From the NCBI GenBank assembly GCA_029572965.1, contig JAKPQD010000309.1, positions 1-64,000 of the forward strand: 64,000 nucleotides of DNA. The letters are read 5' to 3'. Both the position numbers and the translations under genes were made by a program. Source of the stretch: Bacteroidota bacterium. GTDB lineage: Bacteria; Bacteroidota; Bacteroidia; Bacteroidales; DTGW01. Below, one piece after another: positions 54,218-63,308 of this stretch (position 1 is its first letter; the number at the start of each line of letters is the position of its first letter). The notes under the pieces are model-generated. The model searched no databases and had not been told where the DNA came from. It saw only the letters and a program-made list of their open reading frames with translations.

Positions 54218-55402
54218 ATGAATACAAGCTACATGAAAAAAGTGAATTTTCTTTTGGGGATATTGACAATAGGGTTGTTTGTAACATCATGCAGTAACGA
54301 AGAAAGCTTTAAAGTTAAGGGCAAACTGCGTAATGCATCGGGGGAGATGCTGTTTTTAAAAGAGCTTACCATCTCTGATATAAAAACAATAGACTCTGTA
54401 ATAGTTGACAACGATGGTAGTTTTGTTTTAAAAGGCATAAATAATAAAATAGCATTTTATACACTTGGCTTAGACAAGAAGAATACGCTTACATTGGTTA
54501 TAAAACCGGGGGACAAGATTTTTGTGCAGGCAGATGCTAAAGATTTGCCGAACGAATATGATGTAAAAGGCTCGGAAGAGTCACAGTTAGTGAAGAAACT
54601 GACAATAAAACTTAACGAGACCTTAGAAAAGATAAACCAGTTGGGCAAAACATTCCATGACAGCATAGGAAGTAAAAATCTTTTAAAAATCAAATCGGAG
54701 TTAGATTCGGTATATAAAATCATTGAGAGTGACCAAAAAAGTTTTTCTATCAATTTTATTAGGGAAAACAAAGGGACGCTAGCCTCGGTTATGGCATTGT
54801 ACCAACAAATGACGCCAAGAAAATCATTATTTACGCCGGCCAATGATTATGCTATATTTAAAGAGGTAGATTCGGTAATGATGCAAACTTATCCGGAAGC
54901 AGATGCAGTACAATCGTTACACAGTTTAGTTGGTAACATTTCAGAGGAATACATACGTAAGGTACAGATAGAACAAAGACTTACCAAGGGGGCACCCATC
55001 CCAGAAATAAATTTGCCAGATTTCAACAATCAGCCTTTGGCATTAAGCAGTTTAAGGGGGAAATACGTATTAGTCCTTTTTTGGGCTTCATCAAACCAGA
55101 AAAGTATAGAAGCAAGTAAAGAATTTATAGGACAATACTGGCGATACAAGAATGTAGGCTTTGATGTTTACCATGTTTGCATAGATAAGAGCCGTGATGC
55201 ATGGCTAAAAGCTATTACTGTGAATGGGTTTCCGTGGCACAATGTTTCGGATCTGAAAATGTGGGATTCTCCGGTAGTTGCGTTATTCGGAATAGAGGAA
55301 TTGCCGTTCAATCTTTTTATAGACAAAGAAGGCAAAATTGTTGAGAAACAGATTACATCGCAAAAGTTGGCAGAAAGACTTAAAGAAATATTTAAATACT
55401 AA
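54218..55402 (+). CDS. Thioredoxin-fold lipoprotein without CXXC (TlpA/DUF4369-like), copy 1
   Basis: The 394-residue lipoprotein has lipobox LFVTSC (Cys near residue 25). The N-terminal half matches the DUF4369 domain (FKVKGKLRNASGEMLFLKEL, SVIVDNDGSFVLKG). The C-terminal half is a TlpA-like thioredoxin fold (APIPEINLPDF-like, LSSLRGKYVLVLFWAS). Where active members read W-C-x-x-C, this one reads WASSNQKSIE near residue 290, so both redox cysteines are gone. It may bind partners or ligands rather than exchange disulfides. ATG at 54233 (MKKVNF) is an alternative start. A paralog follows 18 bases downstream. Confidence 0.85.
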   Translation: MNTSYMKKVNFLLGILTIGLFVTSCSNEESFKVKGKLRNASGEMLFLKELTISDIKTIDSVIVDNDGSFVLKGINNKIAFYTLGLDKKNTLTLVIKPGDKIFVQADAKDLPNEYDVKGSEESQLVKKLTIKLNETLEKINQLGKTFHDSIGSKNLLKIKSELDSVYKIIESDQKSFSINFIRENKGTLASVMALYQQMTPRKSLFTPANDYAIFKEVDSVMMQTYPEADAVQSLHSLVGNISEEYIRKVQIEQRLTKGAPIPEINLPDFNNQPLALSSLRGKYVLVLFWASSNQKSIEASKEFIGQYWRYKNVGFDVYHVCIDKSRDAWLKAITVNGFPWHNVSDLKMWDSPVVALFGIEELPFNLFIDKEGKIVEKQITSQKLAERLKEIFKY

Positions 55403-55420
55403 TACATATAGAGATTTATT

Positions 55421-56575
55421 ATGATAAAAAAGTATATTGGCAAGGCATGCGTGATATTTCTATCAGCTATTATTTGTTTTACCTCGTGTACAAAAGAAAA
55501 ATATAGAGTAAACGGCGTATTGGAAAGATGGAAGAATACCAAAATATATTGGACCGAGTACAACATTACTTCTGAAAAACTTATAGATTCGGCCCAAACA
55601 GACCAAAACGGGAAATTTGTATTAAAAGGAGAATTACAGGCCCCTGGCATATTCAAACTATATGTGGCACGCGACAATTATTTGCTTTTGGCCATTGCCC
55701 CGGGCGAGAAAATTGATCTAAACTGTCCTTCTTCAAAAATTTATGAAAACTATCAGGTGGAAGGCTCAGCATATTCAAAAGAAGCAAAACTGTTGCAGGA
55801 CCAGTTGAACAACACGGTTAAAGCTATAGATTCGATAAGCAAAACTAACCAGTCTAAAGATAGCATGAATATAGCCATTAAGAAAATTTATGACCAACAG
55901 CATAGTTTTTCGGTAAAATTTGTTTTGGAACACCTTCGATCACCTTCAAGCATTATTTGTTTGTTCCAGCAAACAGATTCACAAACCTATGTGATGGGGA
56001 AAATTCGAGACATGCAATATTTGAAACTTGCTTCAGATACGCTAAAGAAGTATTTTCCGGAGTCGAAACCTGTAAAAGCATTGTGGGTAGAAAGAAACCG
56101 AATATTTGAACAACTCAAAAATGCGAAATCGCAAGGCAAATATCTTGAAGCAGAAGTAAGAACATTTCCTGAAATTAAGTTGCCTTCAAAAGATGGCGAT
56201 ACCATCAAGTTAAGCCAGGTAGTTGAAAAATCGAAGTTGACATTGTTGCTATTTTGGACACCTACAAATTCAGATTGCGTGGTTGTAATGAAAAGCATAA
56301 ATAATCTGATTGAAAGATATGGTAATAAAGGGTTAGAGGTGTATAATGTTGCTTTATTCAATGATATAGGATATTGGAGTAATTTTATAGATAAAGCGCA
56401 GCTTAAAGGATACCAAGTAATTGATGAAAACGTGGGCAATTCGGTATATAGCAGTATATACAATGTGCAGTTTATACCTTCGATATACCTCATTAATAAA
56501 GAAAAAGGAGTGTTGACAATAAACGTTTTTGGCGAAAAACTTGAAACCGAAATAAAGAAGTACCTTGGCAAGTAA
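55421..56575 (+). CDS. Thioredoxin-fold lipoprotein without CXXC, copy 2
   Basis: The 384-residue paralog of the preceding protein has a lipobox (CFTSC, Cys near residue 23), DUF4369 domain (YRVNGVLERWKNTKIYW, SAQTDQNGKFVLKGEL) and thioredoxin-like domain (FPEIKLPSKDGDTIKL, KLTLLLFWTPTNSDC, near residues 273-287). Only the second cysteine of the CXXC position remains; the first is Asn. It is therefore not a normal thiol-disulfide oxidoreductase. It overlaps the next gene by 11 bases. Confidence 0.85.
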   Translation: MIKKYIGKACVIFLSAIICFTSCTKEKYRVNGVLERWKNTKIYWTEYNITSEKLIDSAQTDQNGKFVLKGELQAPGIFKLYVARDNYLLLAIAPGEKIDLNCPSSKIYENYQVEGSAYSKEAKLLQDQLNNTVKAIDSISKTNQSKDSMNIAIKKIYDQQHSFSVKFVLEHLRSPSSIICLFQQTDSQTYVMGKIRDMQYLKLASDTLKKYFPESKPVKALWVERNRIFEQLKNAKSQGKYLEAEVRTFPEIKLPSKDGDTIKLSQVVEKSKLTLLLFWTPTNSDCVVVMKSINNLIERYGNKGLEVYNVALFNDIGYWSNFIDKAQLKGYQVIDENVGNSVYSSIYNVQFIPSIYLINKEKGVLTINVFGEKLETEIKKYLGK

Positions 56576-57380
56576 AACACCTATAAATATTGAGCTACAG
56601 AAAGGCAAAAAAGCGTATTTCTGCTCGGATATGCATTTGGGGTTATATCCGTACGATAAAAGCGCCCAGCGAGAGAAAATGATTGTGCTCTGGCTCGAAG
56701 TTATTCGCAAAGATGCACAAATACTGTTCTTACAAGGTGACATATTTGATTTTTGGTACGAATACCGCAAAGTAGCGCCACGCGGCTTTGTTCGATTTTT
56801 AGGGAAACTTGCCGAATTGGCCGATAGCGGAATTGAAATACACTACTTTACCGGGAACCATGATGTTTGGGTTTTCGATTATTTGCCCAAAGAAATTGGG
56901 TTGCAAGTGCATTATACCGATAGATTGTTTGAAATAAGCGGCAAAAGATTTCTTATTGGCCATGGCGACGAGCTTTGTAAAACTGATTACGGGTACCGCT
57001 TTTTAAAAGGGTGTTTCAAGAATAAATTTCTGCAATTTCTTTTCTCGAGGCTACATCCCAACTTTGCCCTGGCCATAGGTCATACCTGGAGCAAACATAG
57101 CCGGCTGTCAAAAGGTGTTTCGGAAGCTTTTCTGGGCGAAGACAAGGAACACCAGATACAATTTGCCAAACAATACCTAAATACCAACGAAATAGATTTT
57201 TTTGTATTTGGGCACAGGCACATCCCCTTGGACTACAAACTTAACGATAAAAGTCGTTTGATAAACCTTGGAGAATGGATAGTTTCGAATACTTTTGCCA
57301 CTTATGATGGAGAAAATATGATGCTTAAAAAGTATGAAAATGATATTTTCATTGAATACACCAGAAATTTGGGAGAATAG
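56565..57380 (+). CDS. UDP-2,3-diacylglucosamine diphosphatase-like metallophosphoesterase (LpxH-like)
   Basis: The 271-residue calcineurin-type phosphoesterase has all five metal motifs: SDMHLG (Asp22, His24), QGDIFDFW (Asp59), TGNHDVW (97-102), GHGDE (132-136) and FGHRHI (216-219). The spacing and the FDFW/NHDVW details fit the LpxH/LpxG-like enzymes that cut UDP-diacylglucosamine to lipid X in lipid A synthesis. The start is TTG at 56565, inside the end of the previous gene (11-base overlap), and no ATG is available before the metal motif. The alternative is a general UDP-sugar pyrophosphatase. Confidence 0.85.
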   Translation: MASKTPINIELQKGKKAYFCSDMHLGLYPYDKSAQREKMIVLWLEVIRKDAQILFLQGDIFDFWYEYRKVAPRGFVRFLGKLAELADSGIEIHYFTGNHDVWVFDYLPKEIGLQVHYTDRLFEISGKRFLIGHGDELCKTDYGYRFLKGCFKNKFLQFLFSRLHPNFALAIGHTWSKHSRLSKGVSEAFLGEDKEHQIQFAKQYLNTNEIDFFVFGHRHIPLDYKLNDKSRLINLGEWIVSNTFATYDGENMMLKKYENDIFIEYTRNLGE

Positions 57381-57445
57381 CCACTTTAAATATTGTAATA
57401 AAAATTAAAAAAAGCTAAAAACCAGCAACTTTTGATGAAGTTAAT

Positions 57446-57453
57446 TAACTTTG
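57446..57453 (+). promoter_or_regulatory. -7-type promoter box before sixA-ppk1
   Basis: TAACTTTG matches TAnnTTTG, with no clear -33 box. It overlaps a TTG at 57451, so translation more likely begins at GTG 57517. Confidence 0.4.
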
Positions 57454-57516
57454 CTTTACAAGTCAGAAAGCTATAAGTCCAACCTTCCCAATAGCTTTAC
57501 GAACAAGGGGTGTGAA

Positions 57517-58023
57517 GTGAAAGAGATTAAACATTTACATATTTTACGGCACGGGAAAGCCTCGTGGGAATATCCGGAACTGGAAGATATAGACAGGCCA
57601 TTGCTCCCCAAAGGGGTAAACAATGTTATGCAGGTAGCTGAGCTCTTTCATGAAAAATATAATCCACCAGACCTTATTATCAGCTCATCGGCAGCAAGGG
57701 CTATTCATACAGCCTTAATAATGGCACGTTTATTAAATGTATCACCTCACAAAGTGAGGATAGACGAGCGATTGTATGAAACAGACTCTTCTACAGTACT
57801 TGAAGTAGTAGAATCGGTAGAAGCCAAAATTAGCAATCTGCTAATAGTAGGCCATAATCCGATATTTACAAGGTTTGTAAACCTGTTTTTGCCAGAATAT
57901 TTAGAAAATTTGCCCACCTCCGGGCTTGTAACGCTGACATTTAAGATAAAAGACTGGTCAATAATTAATTCAATACCAATAAAAAGTGATATTACCTTAC
58001 CACCATCAAAACGACTAATTTAA
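57517..58023 (+). CDS. SixA-like phosphohistidine phosphatase
   Basis: The 168-residue histidine-phosphatase superfamily protein shows the catalytic R-H-G (HLHILRHGKASW), a second motif with SSSAARAIHTA, the acidic DERLYETDS and the late catalytic His in IVGHNPIF. It resembles SixA, which removes phosphate from histidine of phosphotransfer proteins. Start: GTG at 57517 fits the promoter box; the TTG at 57451 would add 22 residues. The ppk1 gene begins six bases after its stop, so the two are coupled and may share regulation. Confidence 0.82.
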   Translation: MKEIKHLHILRHGKASWEYPELEDIDRPLLPKGVNNVMQVAELFHEKYNPPDLIISSSAARAIHTALIMARLLNVSPHKVRIDERLYETDSSTVLEVVESVEAKISNLLIVGHNPIFTRFVNLFLPEYLENLPTSGLVTLTFKIKDWSIINSIPIKSDITLPPSKRLI

Positions 58024-58029
58024 ACACCT

Positions 58030-60084
58030 ATGTCTGGAAAGAAAAAAATAATAAACCGAGATCTGAGCTGGCTTTCGTTTAACGAGCGGGTATTGCAGGA
58101 AGCCATTGATGAAACAGTTCCTTTAGTAGAAAGGATGCGGTTTTTAGGCATATATTCAAATAACCTGGATGAATTTTTTAAGGTACGCGTTGCGACTTTA
58201 AAACGCATGATAGACTACGCCTACAACCCCAAAGAACTTAGTGGCGAGAAACCAGCTAAGATATTGGCACAAATACAGGAAAAAGTATTGGTCCAACAAC
58301 AAAAATTCAGCCAGGCATTTGACAACATCATCAATGAATTTGAAAAAGAAAATATATACTTTATCAATGAACAACAACTAAACGAAGAACAGGCTTACTT
58401 TGTGGACAATTACTTCGACACCAATATACTTCCGTTTTTATCGCCGATTATGCTGAGCAATGTTGAGAACTTTCCTGAAATGAAAGACAAATCAATATAC
58501 TTTGCCATCAAACTAAGCAACAGCAAGAGAAAGGTAAAAACAGAATATGTACTCATGGAGATACCTTCGATACTAAACAGGGTTGTAAGGCTACCATCAG
58601 ATGGCAATAGACAATGTATCATCCTGATTGATGATATTATAAGGTTTTGCTTGAAAGACCTTTTTGCCATATTTAGCTTTGATAAATTTGAAGCATATAC
58701 TATAAAGCTTACTCGCGATGCAGAGCTTGATATAGACAATGACCTTTCTAAAAGCCTTGTAGAAATGATTTCGCAAGGGGTAAGCAGCCGTAGTCACGGA
58801 CAGCCTGTCAGGTTTGTATATGACCAAAACATACCTAACGACCTGCTCAAATATATTATCAACAAGCTAAAATTTGACAATACAGATACCATTATCCCAG
58901 GGGCACGTTATCACAATTTCAAAGATTTCATAACATTCCCGAATATTGGCGAAAAACGACTTGAGTACCCTTCAACACCTGCGGTTGAGCATCCACAGAT
59001 AGACAAGCATGCCAGTATTATTGAAACTATCATGCATAAGGATGTGATGTTGCATTACCCCTACCAGAAGTTTGACCGTTTTGTTGATTTTTTGCGGGAA
59101 GCATCGATGGACCCTAAAGTTAAATCAGTAAAAATTACACTATACAGGCTTTCAAAAAATTCAAAAGTGGTCAATGCATTAATAAATGCAGCACGTAATG
59201 GTAAAGATGTAACAGCAGTGATTGAGCTACAAGCTCGTTTTGATGAGAAATCAAATATTTACTGGACCAGAAAACTTGAAGAAGCCGGAGTAAACGTAAT
59301 GTTTGGGATTAAGGGGCTGAAGATTCATGCAAAGCTGGTACTTATTACCCGTCAGGAAGGAAAAATACTTAAAAGCTATGCAGCAGTGTGTACCGGGAAC
59401 TTTCATGAAGGCAACGCCGCTGTATATACAGATGTTGCCCTTTTAACTTCAGACAAACGCATTACCAATGAAGTGGCACGTGTATTTCAATACTTTGATT
59501 CTCCTTATTGGAACTACAGCTATAGGCACCTTTTAGTTTCCCCGTTATATATGCGTAGTGGATTGATAAAGCTTATCGACAACGAAATAAAAAATGCAAA
59601 AGCCGGGAAAGATGCCTATATCATTTTGAAAATTAACAATCTTGTTGATTCAGACATGGTCAAGAAACTTTACCAGGCCAACAACGCCGGGGTGAGGATA
59701 AAACTGATAGTAAGGGGAATATGCTGTTTGACCCCCGGGATAGAAGGATTGAGCGAAAACATAGATGCAATAAGCATTGTGGATAAATTTTTAGAACATT
59801 CGCGAGTATTTGTATTTTGCAATAATAATGACGAGAAATACTACATATCTTCAGCTGACTGGATGACCCGTAACCTCGATCATCGAGTAGAAGTAGCCTG
59901 TCCAATTTATGACGAGGAAATAAAAAAGGAAATTTGGATGAAACTGGAGGTTCAGCTTTCAGACAACACCAAAGCCCGTATTTTGAATGAAGCCCAAGAT
60001 AACCAATATGTCAGAAACGATGCACCTCCCATCAGGGCGCAGTTTGTTTTGTATGATTATTATAAAAATAAAGCAAAAAGTTAA
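58030..60084 (+). CDS. ppk1: Polyphosphate kinase 1
   Basis: The 684-residue enzyme polymerises the terminal phosphate of ATP into polyphosphate, through a phosphohistidine. Landmarks: the N-terminal RDLSWLSFNERVLQEA, the ATP-binding YPYQKFDRFVDFLREAS, and the phospholipase-D-like His sites GLKIHAKLVLITRQ (autophosphorylated His) and SADWMTRNLDHRVEV. The length is normal. It lies downstream of sixA; no exopolyphosphatase (ppx) is in the window. Confidence 0.97.
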   Translation: MSGKKKIINRDLSWLSFNERVLQEAIDETVPLVERMRFLGIYSNNLDEFFKVRVATLKRMIDYAYNPKELSGEKPAKILAQIQEKVLVQQQKFSQAFDNIINEFEKENIYFINEQQLNEEQAYFVDNYFDTNILPFLSPIMLSNVENFPEMKDKSIYFAIKLSNSKRKVKTEYVLMEIPSILNRVVRLPSDGNRQCIILIDDIIRFCLKDLFAIFSFDKFEAYTIKLTRDAELDIDNDLSKSLVEMISQGVSSRSHGQPVRFVYDQNIPNDLLKYIINKLKFDNTDTIIPGARYHNFKDFITFPNIGEKRLEYPSTPAVEHPQIDKHASIIETIMHKDVMLHYPYQKFDRFVDFLREASMDPKVKSVKITLYRLSKNSKVVNALINAARNGKDVTAVIELQARFDEKSNIYWTRKLEEAGVNVMFGIKGLKIHAKLVLITRQEGKILKSYAAVCTGNFHEGNAAVYTDVALLTSDKRITNEVARVFQYFDSPYWNYSYRHLLVSPLYMRSGLIKLIDNEIKNAKAGKDAYIILKINNLVDSDMVKKLYQANNAGVRIKLIVRGICCLTPGIEGLSENIDAISIVDKFLEHSRVFVFCNNNDEKYYISSADWMTRNLDHRVEVACPIYDEEIKKEIWMKLEVQLSDNTKARILNEAQDNQYVRNDAPPIRAQFVLYDYYKNKAKS

Positions 60085-60155
60085 ATATTTTTTGAGAAAC
60101 ATTAAACAATACTTCAAGTTATTGGTTTGATTAATAAAACTAATAAAAGAAGAAT

Positions 60156-60656
60156 ATGGCAAAAATTACATTTAAAGGAAACCCTGTAAACACGGCAGGT
60201 TCATTACCAGCAGTTGGGTCTAAGGCTCCTGATTTTGAATTGACCAAAACAGACCTGGGCAGTATCACATTAGCAGAGTTAAAAGGCAAGAAAGTAGTGC
60301 TAAACATATTTCCCAGTGTTGATACTGGTGTTTGTGCAGCCTCTGTGAGGCAATTCAATGCAAAAGCAGCCGGATTGAGCAACACTGTTGTAGTGTGTAT
60401 TTCGAAAGACTTGCCATTTGCCCATGCACGCTTTTGTGGGGCAGAAGGGATTAACAACGTAGTATCAGCATCAGAATACAAAGATGACAATTTTTCAAAA
60501 AGCTATGGAGTGCTAATGACAGATGGCCCGCTGAAAGGGTTACTTTCAAGGGCTGTGGTAGTTATTGATACTGATGGTACGGTAAAATACACCGAACAAG
60601 TACCTGACATTGTTCAGGAGCCGAATTATGATGGAGCCCTGGATGCTTTGAAATAA
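60156..60656 (+). CDS. tpx: Thiol peroxidase (Tpx)
   Basis: The 166-residue atypical two-cysteine peroxiredoxin reduces hydrogen peroxide and alkyl peroxides with thioredoxin. The peroxidatic cysteine is in PSVDTGVCAASVRQF (Cys60), the resolving cysteine in FAHARFCGAEG (Cys94), spaced as in E. coli Tpx. The length is normal. It is monocistronic, with a terminator after its stop. Confidence 0.96.
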   Translation: MAKITFKGNPVNTAGSLPAVGSKAPDFELTKTDLGSITLAELKGKKVVLNIFPSVDTGVCAASVRQFNAKAAGLSNTVVVCISKDLPFAHARFCGAEGINNVVSASEYKDDNFSKSYGVLMTDGPLKGLLSRAVVVIDTDGTVKYTEQVPDIVQEPNYDGALDALK

Positions 60657-60691
60657 AATTTAGCCTTTAAGAAGAAAGAAGATACTACAAT

Positions 60692-60733
60692 AAACTATCA
60701 ATGTTGTTTAATACAGCTTTGGTAGTTTTTTTT
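60692..60733 (+). terminator. Intrinsic terminator of tpx
   Basis: AAACTATCAA (60692-60701) pairs with TTGGTAGTTT (60719-60728; one T-G pair) around a 17-base loop, followed by eight T's. Confidence 0.8.
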
Positions 60734-60857
60734 ATCTCAAAAAATAAGCAATAAAAAGTTTAACCGATTAAGAAATTGTAATTCAATAATTTAATAAAAT
60801 TTTTCAAACAATTTCTAAAGCGGGATTAACTAAACGCCATTGCCTAAGCAACCGAAA

Positions 60858-61427
60858 TTACAAATGGCCCGTCAAATACGCAGTATGTATCTCTTTATAA
60901 ACAGGGCCCTGTGGGGTTAATATACTTTCAAACAAAACAATACGGTCAAATTGGACTTTTGCAAAAAAGGAGTTTTTATATTTATTGAGGAGACTGTTAA
61001 GGGCTTTAACGTTGCCAAGCCTTTTTATGCGGCCAACAGTAAGATGGGGTTTGAAAAGCCTTGTTTCGACAACAAAGCCAAGACCAGAGAGCTTATCGGC
61101 CATAATTTTTTGGGCAGATATAACCGATTGAACGCCATTGAAACCAAGCCACAATACCTTCGGCAATTTTAGGTTGGCAAAAGAGCCCATACCCTTCATC
61201 TCAGCCTCGCAAACTGAAAATTCTCTACACACCTCATCTATCATACGTTTTAAGGCAGGTATATCTGAAACATTTGTTTCACCAAGGAAATGGAGAGTAA
61301 GATGCCAGTTTTCGGGTTTTACCCAGCTTATTTCGTTTTCGTTAATAGCTTTATCTGTAACCCATTCGTTTATATCAACATGTCCCCTAATAGTCAGGGG
61401 AAGGGCAATAAACAGCCGCTTTTTCAT
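60858..61427 (-). CDS. thpR: RNA 2',3'-cyclic phosphodiesterase (ThpR/LigT family)
   Basis: The 189-residue two-histidine phosphoesterase has both H-x-T-x motifs: HLTLHFLG (His42) and HLTVGRI (His128). It opens 2',3'-cyclic phosphate ends of RNA, or joins tRNA halves with a 2'-5' bond in some relatives. The length is normal. The start codon overlaps the stop of the upstream DUF4294 gene by four bases (ATGA). Confidence 0.93.
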   Translation of the reverse strand: MKKRLFIALPLTIRGHVDINEWVTDKAINENEISWVKPENWHLTLHFLGETNVSDIPALKRMIDEVCREFSVCEAEMKGMGSFANLKLPKVLWLGFNGVQSVISAQKIMADKLSGLGFVVETRLFKPHLTVGRIKRLGNVKALNSLLNKYKNSFFAKVQFDRIVLFESILTPQGPVYKEIHTAYLTGHL

Positions 61428-62017
61428 AACTGCCCGGATTCAATTAGTTGAACAATCATTTCAATATCAGCATCTTCGCCAAGAGGGTCGTATTTAGTTT
61501 TCAGGCTTGAACCAAAGAGCCGTGCCAGGGCTTGCCAAAAAAAAGCTTCAAAACTACCACGCAATTCTTTGACTACTTCATAAGTTGTACTTCCGGTTTC
61601 GCGATAAAAGAGCTTAATCAAAATTTTACCTTGTGTAATAGTTAATTTTTTAAGGTCATTTTCAAATTGTTTTTTCATCTCGTCCTCAGTACGGGCAATA
61701 TAAGCTTCCTTTTCTTTTTTTGTTTTGATATATCTAAGGTTTTCATTTACCTCCCTCAGCTTTTGAGCAGCTATTTTGGCAAAAGGATATGCTTTTTTTA
61801 CATTATACACTAAGCGCTGATATCGAAGTAATTCATTTTTTTCAGATTCTTTAAAAGTGCGGGGTGAATATATATAAACAGGCTGAATGTCAGCATTAAA
61901 AATAGTATCATGAGAAGTCTTTTCTGAAAAGCTATCTTTTTGGGGATGTCCATTATCTGCATATACTAAACACGCGTTAGTAAAAATAGTTAATAATATG
62001 AAACCTATTTTAGACAT
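61424..62017 (-). CDS. DUF4294 domain protein
   Basis: The 197-residue protein has an N-terminal signal peptide (MSKIGFILLTIFTNACLVYA, cleavage near YA-D). The helical mature part carries the conserved R-L-V-Y-N-V-K-K-A-Y-P-F-A segment, R-E-V-N-E-N-L and GKILIKLFYRETGSTTYEVVK. This matches DUF4294, confined mainly to Bacteroidota. It probably works in the periplasm; the function is unknown. It is coupled to thpR by a four-base overlap. Confidence 0.83.
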   Translation of the reverse strand: MSKIGFILLTIFTNACLVYADNGHPQKDSFSEKTSHDTIFNADIQPVYIYSPRTFKESEKNELLRYQRLVYNVKKAYPFAKIAAQKLREVNENLRYIKTKKEKEAYIARTEDEMKKQFENDLKKLTITQGKILIKLFYRETGSTTYEVVKELRGSFEAFFWQALARLFGSSLKTKYDPLGEDADIEMIVQLIESGQL

Positions 62018-62086
62018 GAAAAAGCGGATATAGTTGCAAAATTAAACAATTATACAGCCATATCCGCTCATTGTATGAAGGAAATA

Positions 62087-63271
62087 TTACCAGAAACGGG
62101 CTTTGATTTTTTTAATCAAATAACTTTTGCCAGTAATGCGATATCTAAGGCTAAAAAAAGCAATGACAAGAAAAACAACAGAGAGGATAGCCAAATTAAC
62201 AACTTGCGGCATAATCTCGGATAATGAAGCATTACAAAGCAATAATTTTCTAAAGCCTTCGAGAAAATGGGTAAGAGGAATTATATCTGAAATATATCTA
62301 ATAATAACAGGCATTTCAGACAACGGCCAAGTTTGACCACTAATAATAAAACTTGGAGTAGCAATAATCATTAGCACTTCAGTAGCCCTAAGCTGGGTTT
62401 TAAAAACAATGCTAGATGCAATACCCATAAATGCTAACGACAAAATAAACAAAGCCGATATAAGATAGAATGCACCGAGATGTTGGACCATAGGAACATT
62501 GAACCAATAGAAATAAAGCCTTGTAATTGGCAACCATAATGCTATTCCCAATAACCAATAAGGTATTGATTTTAAGAAAATAAGATACATGCTATTTTGG
62601 CTATATTTCAGAAGGTTTTTGAAGGTATTGTCTTCAAATTCTTTAGCAAAGCTCAAGGCCAATACCAGTAAGAACACTTGTTGCAGGATAACACCCAACA
62701 GGCCTGGCCACAAAAAAATGAGGTAATTTGAAGCAGGATTATAGAAACGAGTAATATTGATGCGAAAACCTTCAAATTGTCGGTTTGCAATAGCATTAGG
62801 GATGCCTTTTTTCTGAAGAGCTTCAATTTCAATACCCGAGTTTATAATAGATAGCACTGTTTGAATACCAGTACTGGCGTAATTGGCAGTTAACATATTG
62901 GCCCCATTGATATCAGCATCAATTTCGGCTGGCCTTTTCTGAAGTATATTTCCTTCAAAACCAATAGGAATGGTAACAACAGCAACATAGTTTTTGCGAA
63001 TAATTTCGTCATCAACATTTTTTTGTTCATAATTAACCTCAGCAACCTTCAAATAAGTATTATCATCAAGAGCATCAATAATTTTATTGCTTAGTGGCGA
63101 ATTATCGAGATCGACAACAACAATTGGCAAATCGTGTATAGTAGCGCTTTTATACACATACCCGGTAAGAAGGGCATATAAAATAGGCGCTCCAAAGAAT
63201 AATAACAAGGCAAACTCATTTTTAAAAAAAAGTTTGAACTCTCGTTTTATTAACTTACTAAATAGTTTCAT
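62087..63271 (-). CDS. ABC-2 type transporter permease
   Basis: The 394-residue inner-membrane protein has one N-terminal membrane helix (FALLLFFGAPILYALLTGYV, residues about 20-39), a large periplasmic domain (KIIDALDDNTYLKVAEVNYE) and five to six C-terminal helices. This is the YhhJ/ABC-2 type 3 layout (PF12698). LEGFRKLLLCNASLSE near the end is usual. Together with the HlyD-like protein upstream it forms a tripartite exporter; the ATPase, or a second permease with fused function, should lie beyond the window. Substrate unknown. Confidence 0.85.
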   Translation of the reverse strand: MKLFSKLIKREFKLFFKNEFALLLFFGAPILYALLTGYVYKSATIHDLPIVVVDLDNSPLSNKIIDALDDNTYLKVAEVNYEQKNVDDEIIRKNYVAVVTIPIGFEGNILQKRPAEIDADINGANMLTANYASTGIQTVLSIINSGIEIEALQKKGIPNAIANRQFEGFRINITRFYNPASNYLIFLWPGLLGVILQQVFLLVLALSFAKEFEDNTFKNLLKYSQNSMYLIFLKSIPYWLLGIALWLPITRLYFYWFNVPMVQHLGAFYLISALFILSLAFMGIASSIVFKTQLRATEVLMIIATPSFIISGQTWPLSEMPVIIRYISDIIPLTHFLEGFRKLLLCNASLSEIMPQVVNLAILSVVFLVIAFFSLRYRITGKSYLIKKIKARFW

Positions 63272-63308
63272 TATGTTATAATATTAAAGTCCTAAATAAA
63301 ATAAGGTA

